Source: Temnothorax longispinosus
Lineage: Eukaryota > Arthropoda > Insecta > Hymenoptera > Formicidae
Length of the DNA: 64,000 nt
Direction: 5' to 3'
NCBI RefSeq assembly: GCF_030848805.1
Contig: NC_092368.1
Span: forward strand, 14,005,341 to 14,069,340
Part shown: positions 57,787-64,000 of the stretch, piece after piece
How positions within the stretch are numbered: position 1 is the stretch's first letter
Layout of the letters: each line of letters opens with the position of its first letter
Position numbers and translations under genes: made by a program
The notes under the pieces: model-generated
The model's database searches: none
What the model saw: only the letters and a program-made list of their open reading frames with translations
What the model was told of the DNA's origin: nothing

Positions 57787-58646
57787 TACTTTCGGAGTAT
57801 TGATACAACCTACTTAATAAATATGATACTAAAAAAGTTTTTACATTTTATTTCAGCGAAGATAATTTTACACTACAAAAAAAATTCTTCTGAATCGTAA
57901 TGTATTACAGAAGAGATTAAATTAATAAAATTGTATTATTTTCGTCATAATATCAAAATTCTTTCAATTCTGCCCTTTCATCTCGATCCACATGCCCGAG
58001 TTAACTAACGGAACTATAAATTTCGCGGAACGGAATTTCCAGTATACTTATGTCACAAGGGCGCTGAAATTCGCGCTCGCTTCTCTTATTTTGCGGCGCT
58101 TGAAAATCGCACTTTACGTTTATACGCTGGCGAAGCTCTGGCTGTTCGGTCAACGCGGTTTTCCGCGTCGGTGAGGAAATTTCATTCGAGCTTCGAAATA
58201 ACACAGTGTCCCCGGATACCAGTCCACTGGTAGGGGGGGGGGGGTGTCGGTTTGCGGTTTTTGGAACGCAAGTAGCCGCTCGTCTTCTTTGCCTCGTAAT
58301 CCGCTTGACTCCCTCCCACCACCGTTTTCTGACCGACTGCGAGCACTGGGAAATCGCTTGAGACTTGTTACAAGAAATGTTGCGAAGCTCCTAATGTAAT
58401 CTAGTTAGCGGTTGATGGCTGTCCAATAGCATTCCTGGATCCTTCCCAGAAATCCCAGAATCCCAGGAAGTCAAGTTTCTCTTGACAAATATCTAACGGG
58501 TCCCCTGTACTTTTCATAGAATTAAAGATGAAACAAGCAGGATCAATAAACAACAACGTTATCTTTTAACGAGATATTGCCTCTAAAGAGCGTTTTAATA
58601 AAGACTTGTGGAGGAATTTAACGTGATGCAGAGCGCGAGATGTTAT
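57787..58646. other. Non-coding; GC patch at about 57990-58400 with an 11-base G run
   Basis: The frames at 57992-58174 (plus) and 58001-58204 (minus) overlap antisense and are unrecognised. A run of 11-12 G is at about 58232-58243. Confidence 0.4.
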
Positions 58647-58664
58647 CGCGCGCGCGCGCGCGCC
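58647..58664. repeat. (CG)n run
   Basis: About eight consecutive CG dinucleotides. Such alternating purine-pyrimidine runs can adopt Z-DNA and are rare in AT-rich genomes. Confidence 0.93.
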
Positions 58665-61600
58665 CATACCCTTTATATAAATCTAGGATATAATCAAGCA
58701 TAGGGATCGCTAATCCCTCGTTTTCGCAAGCTGCGCTTTGCAGCTTCTCCGGAGGAGGTTGCGGTGATTACAGGGACTGTAATTAATTTAGCGAAGCATA
58801 ATGAAGCGCGAGGGCGTAATAGTAACGCGAGCCGAAAACAGGCGCGTTAAGCCGACGGGATTTAATCATGTGATTATGTAACGTGACGAAAGCATCCCCC
58901 AGTGTTGTATCGTCGAAGTTCGCGAATTGCCGTTTGCGCGACACCGATGGCTGCTGCAAACAGAATCCTATTTGGATTCCGTCGATGTAGACTTATTCCC
59001 TAGGCCGCGCCCGGGAGGGGAAGGGGACGTCGTTACACACAGGAACACCTGACGTGACACCGTTAATGACTTCTAAGAGAACTCTTCAACAATCTGTAGC
59101 CGCAATGATGCGCGGCGCACGTACCGCGTACTGTGTGACGAGTCGTCGCCACGCTGGAATTTCGGATTCGCTAGCTAAGAGAATTCGAAAATTTGAAGAT
59201 CACGAAAGTGCATGAGATGCAAATATAATATTTTGCGAGTTCCTTATGAGCGCTTCGCGCATTTGTAATCAGTTTCCGAAAGTGATAAACTAATTTGATT
59301 AGACGGACGAAGACTTTGAATAAGATACCATCTTACAATACTTCATTAACATTATTGGAGTTACAGAGAAGTTCGCTTTGTAACAGTTTGAAAGTTGGAA
59401 ATTTAACTTCCTATAAGAAGTCGGTACTCGTAATAATGCCCCGATAATGATAATGTTACAATTTGAAAGAGTATGACCACATCAAAGTGTATATAACTTC
59501 ATTCTCATTCGTCGATACGTATATAAGAAGTAAAAAATAAGATGTGATAAGGTGTAACAGAGAAACAGAGTAAAAGAGACTAATAAATTTACATAAAAAC
59601 AATGTGGTTCTACTTTGAAAGGATACAAGATGGTTTTCAAATTTTCACCGATGTGACTCCGCAAATAATTAACATTATACAACAAACTTATAATAGGTTT
59701 TCCGAAAACACGCAATTATTATCAAAATTTATTATTAAAACATAACAGATTACTTATTAGATAACTTCTTTTAATTGCTAATGCAAATCAATCTCTTTCT
59801 TCCTCGCTAAAAGATAAATACTAATTGCAAGCAATAAATCGAAGTAACGAAGAAAAACAAAAACAGAGTGCTTGACGTATTGAATTCTAATTGCTCAAAA
59901 ATCAATTTCTTTAAATCAGTTTTCTCGAATTCTTGTATCTTTGGATTAAAAAATCTTTTCTCGAAAGCGAACACAACCAACCATTTTTAAATCTTCGTAT
60001 TATAAAATCCTTGAAAACTTTAACTCTCCAGATGTCTTAATTTTAATTTAAATCCCTGCTTCAGAGCTCTGAATCTTCGAAGTCTTGAAATCCCGAATTT
60101 TCGGAAACCCGGTGGTTTAATGCGCGAATTATTCTCGTATTCGTCTAATTCGTCTATTTTATAGATTATTACACCTCAGTTGTCGTATCCTAAAAGATCC
60201 TCTCCGTATTCCGAGGAAAGACACACTCGATTCTTGAATTAAGACTGTCGTCGATCTCCATTAAAAACGACTCACCTCTCCACACGTCCCCCGGGAAGGG
60301 GGAATATTAGATAAATTTTCGAGGAACTGCCAGATATGCCACTCGGTAATTTAAAAGCAATCGCATGGCTTTATCTGTCGAGAAGGGCGTCGGGAACGCC
60401 GCCGCACGCCGCCGCTGGAGCTTCTAACTGCCGCAAAGGTAGCGACGAAGGCATGAGGACAGGAAAGAGCGAAAAGAAAAGAGAAAAATCAGCCGCAGGA
60501 ACGACGCACTTCCATCGCGCTAATGGAGCTACGGCTGTCTTCACACTGAAAGGAACTCTCAATCCTCGCGGGTTGAAAATCTTTACGACGAGGGTATTTC
60601 TTTAAAGAGCAGGGAAAATTCAATATTGTTCGCACAGGGGTTATATCAATCAAGTGCCAGTTATTATCCGTTGGAAAGTGTGCACGTATAGAATTTGTTT
60701 TATATGTGTGTGTGCGCGCGGGTGAATGAGTTTAATTATATACAATATACCTAATTTTGATCGTATCATTTAATCTAACCACAAATTAGAAATCTGTTAA
60801 ATTCAATAATTTATAGTTTCGAAACTATTGCTGTCTCGCCATTGAAATAACCATCGTTCCGTCGATGTGGTTGAATATATGATCTAGCTACGGGAGTTTG
60901 AATTGTCTGAAACATATTGTATGGATGAAGGCTGTACTCGCCGAGCTGACCAAAGTGCGCAATTAATGAGATTAAACAGTTATAATTTCAGCAAATAAGA
61001 AAGGTGCAAATATTTACATACAATCGATACAAATTTAATTGAAATATTGAAACGCATCGAATTTATTATTTAAAAAGCGCATAAAAGCATTTCGTGTTCC
61101 AGCGGCTCCGCCGCAGGAACAATGGCATCCCGCTGATATATAAGTGGGGAGAAGCTCTGGTGAATTTCTTCTACGGAATAGCGGCACGTGCACTTTTCGT
61201 TCCTCTTCCCACCGTCATTACTGATGTTCCCTGCTTCGAAAAGCGCGTCTGGATTATCCTCGGGTGCATGCCGCCCCCCGCTTCTTATAGACTAACAACA
61301 CCCAACTTGAACTCTGCTTTCGCGTTCGCAATATGAATCAAAATGCTAAATTCGGTGGATCTGTTTGCCAATTCATACGTAAAGTAGCATATGTATCATT
61401 AAAATACCAATCAGATATATGATTACAAAAATTTTCATTCAGAAATCGCACATAAACTGTTTTAAACTTATCTTTCTTCGTCGTCATATTATCTCATGGT
61501 TAAAATAAGCCGAGGAAAGGAAGAAAAAGAGAATTTTAGAACAATATATAGTGTAAGATTATTACAATTATAGAGACCTATTTTTCCTGTCTTTTGGGAT

Positions 61601-62533
61601 TTTCATATTCCTTAGAATTCGATCTCTCGTGCGAATTAAACTTAATTGAATGCTCCCATGAGAAAACGAACACAGAGAGAACGTTCTACATTTAATGCTC
61701 ACTTTAGCATCACAAATCTAGTTAAAAACATTATTAACAGAATTATATTGTTCCTCTTATAAGTCATAGATATGATGCGTTAAAATATATTTTTAGAATG
61801 TCCAAATTTTTATGTAAGAAATTATATCAAATTAATAGCTATTAATACATTCTAGCTTGTTGTTAATAAAATATCACTATCTTAATTAGTTGCATTTTTT
61901 ATTATCAAAAAATTGCATTTTGGATTTTTTAAATGATCTTTCAACATTTTCTCCGACGCTTTCTCATCATGTAATTCGTCCGTGCGATGTTCTACGTTTC
62001 AATAAAAAGTTAAACGAATGTTTCAAACTACTGCATTACACGTATATATATAGGCGTATCGTGCAGCCTATGTATACTTGCACTATACATTTTTTTGTCA
62101 GCTCGTCGCAAAGTGTGGAATAATTAATAAAATACGAGGTGCGATAGCGCGAACAAAGCAACGTTATAACAGCCACGAAAATTCGTACTGCGAATGACAT
62201 TGTGCGTGTAGAAACCCGACGGCGGTATGATAAAAAAAAAACAAACGAGAAAAAAGGAAGATGAAAGGTGTACGAGTAAAACTGAACTACAACGTGCCAC
62301 ATTGAAAAGTTTTAGACAGTAAAATTTGGTTGGGCAACGGCAATAAATCTGTCAGACGAGCACCGCGTATATTAATTTAGGTAAATAAAATAATTTAGAT
62401 AAATTAAAACGAAGACACCATTGCGTATTAATTACGTTTCATTATGTTGTTACATAGACTTTTTCAAAAAAAGGTAAAAAAAGGCGCCAAGTACACGCGC
62501 AATGTATGTTGTAAATCTAAAAATCTTAAATGG
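58665..62533. other. Non-coding; GC patches at 58700-59280, 60270-60600 and 61090-61340
   Basis: The plus frame 60336-60605 (89 codons) lies in a GC patch, overlaps a minus frame (60371-60562) and is unrecognised. Frames at 61094-61336 and 62036-62302 are likewise unsupported. No repeat with ends was found. Confidence 0.4.
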
Positions 62534-62681
62534 TAGTAGCTTTATTTCTTCCTAACAAAATAATTCACAAAATTGCGTTACCTAACTCAACCCAAGTGAT
62601 ATGTATAGTAGCTTTATATTTTTCTCCCTAACAGAATAATTCACAAAATTGCGTTACCTAATTCAACCTAAGTGATACGTA
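62534..62681 (+). repeat. Two-copy tandem repeat, unit about 72-76 bp
   Basis: tagtagcttta at 62534 and again at 62606 begins two units that share aataattcacaaaattgcgt, gttaccta and aagtgata.gta. A third partial copy (gtgttacctaactcagccca, then agtggtatgta) lies at about 62788-62819, and a scrap (caacccaagtggtagtag) at about 62849-62867. Confidence 0.8.
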
Positions 62682-63080
62682 TTTCAAAAAAAGATGTGAA
62701 ATTTTTAAATTGCGCCAATTGCAAAGAGAATATATATACTTTGAAAAATAATTGTTGTGCAACTACTTTTAAAAAATAAAACAAAATTGTGTTACCTAAC
62801 TCAGCCCAAGTGGTATGTATCTTTGTATTCCTGAGAGTCTTTTTATCAACCCAAGTGGTAGTAGTTTTAATTCTCTTTGATAAAATTATAATATTACAAA
62901 GAATTATTTTAATCACAAAGAATTAAAGAGGTAACATAAAATAAAAATATTTAATTAAAATAAAATAAATAAATTTTTCTTGTAAAAAACTTGGCACTGC
63001 TTTTTTAAGGTCAACCCAGACAAACTTGCATAGGTGCATAAGCATATGCATAAAGAGATGGATTGGTCTATTTCCTTTTG

Positions 63081-63082
<2 letters not shown>
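62682..63082. other. AT-rich sequence with partial copies of the preceding repeat
   Basis: Besides the partial repeat copies noted above, nothing is seen. Confidence 0.5.
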
Positions 63083-63328
<246 letters not shown>

Positions 63329-63373
63329 TCACGGCAAACCACATATATAACATCGTGTTATTTTTATAACCTA

Positions 63374-64000
63374 TTTACGCAAACGTTACTTCTGTAGTAA
63401 CTTACGATACGATAATTCCTCCGCGTAAACGGGAGATTTTATAGTAACTATTATGATCGGAAATCAAGAGCCACCGTTGAAAGTAGTGAAGGTTACGTTT
63501 CTCTGATTGAGAGACGACGACGTATCTTAATATGAATTACTGTAAGTTACTATAGATGTACTCACTCGCGTAAACATATAGTTCGACAACTTTTACAAGA
63601 CAGCATATACGTACGTGTGCCATTTTGAATATACCTTCCTTCTTTTAAAGATCTCCTCGACATCTCTCTGTGGTTAATACTTTATATATTTCACTTACTA
63701 CGTTTACACGCGAGCGTTACTTCTGTAGTAAACTTACGATAATTCCTTCGCGTAAACAGAATTTTCCTTCGCGTAAACGGGATTTTGTAGTAACTTACGA
63801 TAATTTTTACTCCGCGTAAACGAGTGAATTATCGTAAGTTACTACAGAAGTAACGCTCGCGTAAACATACAGTTTGACAACTTTTAAACTTTTACAAGAC
63901 AGCATATACGTACGTGTTTGTACGATTTTGTAGATACACCTTCCTTCTTAAAGATCTATCGGCATCAGCTCTCTACGGTCAATACTTATATATATTTCAC
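63374..64000 (+). repeat. Tandem array with internal palindromes and gcgtaaac boxes (runs off the window)
   Basis: Unit 1 is 63374-63702 and unit 2 starts at 63703 and reaches the window edge; the period is about 329 bp. Both units contain gttacttctgtagtaa early, and end in gcgtaaacat, acaagacagcatatacgtac, ccttccttctt and a TATATATTTCAC end. In unit 2, 63702-63745 pairs with 63826-63866 almost perfectly, giving a 165 bp palindrome. The box gcgtaaac occurs at least six times, plus inverted forms. More units probably lie beyond 64000. Confidence 0.8.

Noticed and set aside
62560..62830. Telomere-type TTAGG repeat (cctaactcaaccc motifs)
   Set aside because: The motif appears only as part of a 72 bp duplication, not as a tandem pentamer.

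Overview
This is a 64 kb piece of animal nuclear DNA, most likely from an insect and plausibly a hymenopteran such as an ant. The grounds are: an AT-rich background broken by many short GC-rich patches where CpG is not depleted; very long (CT)n/(GA)n microsatellites; non-autonomous DNA-transposon remnants (TTAA-, TA- and Helentron-type ends); and no bacterial-style gene packing. The species assignment is inference.

I find no gene I can name, no protein domain I recognise, no rRNA, no convincing tRNA and no CRISPR array. The open frames of 60-156 codons mostly lie in CpG-rich patches, in microsatellites (poly Ser-Leu, Arg-Glu or Tyr-Ile shadows) or across transposon ends. The window reads as intergenic or long-intron sequence. 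The best, still weak, coding candidates are a minus-strand exon-like frame at 41901-42257, a short ATG frame at 39256-39348 with a donor-like GTAAGC overlapping its stop and a GC palindrome upstream, and an open stretch with an internal GTAAGA at 52634-52855.

Layout. 0-10 kb: a 536 bp TTAA-flanked inverted-repeat element, CpG-rich sequence, a composite Helentron-related insertion at 3.8-4.6 kb, and a small TA-flanked element at 7.3 kb. 10-25 kb: a 531 bp unknown element at 9.86 kb (family A), several microsatellites, a foldback at 16.0 kb, and a diverged duplication zone at 21.8-22.6 kb. 25-35 kb: a 904 bp TA-flanked element with 24 bp terminal inverted repeats, a deleted second family-A copy abutting a 188 bp foldback, and a four-unit tandem array of about 225 bp at 32.8-33.7 kb. 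35-50 kb: long CT tracts, a probable non-LTR retrotransposon tail at 43.1 kb, a 719 bp long-armed inverted-repeat element at 44.1-44.8 kb, and a perfect 16 bp-stem hairpin at 47.4 kb. 50-64 kb: a 129 bp CT tract, a complete-looking Helentron-type element at 55.0 kb, a 114 bp foldback at 57.7 kb, a (CG)n run at 58.65 kb, a 72 bp duplication at 62.5 kb, an AT/TG microsatellite cluster, and a tandem array rich in the box gcgtaaac that runs off the right edge.

No gene system links these parts. The interest lies in the repeat biology: several non-autonomous families with definable ends, nested or abutting insertions, and tandem arrays with internal palindromes.
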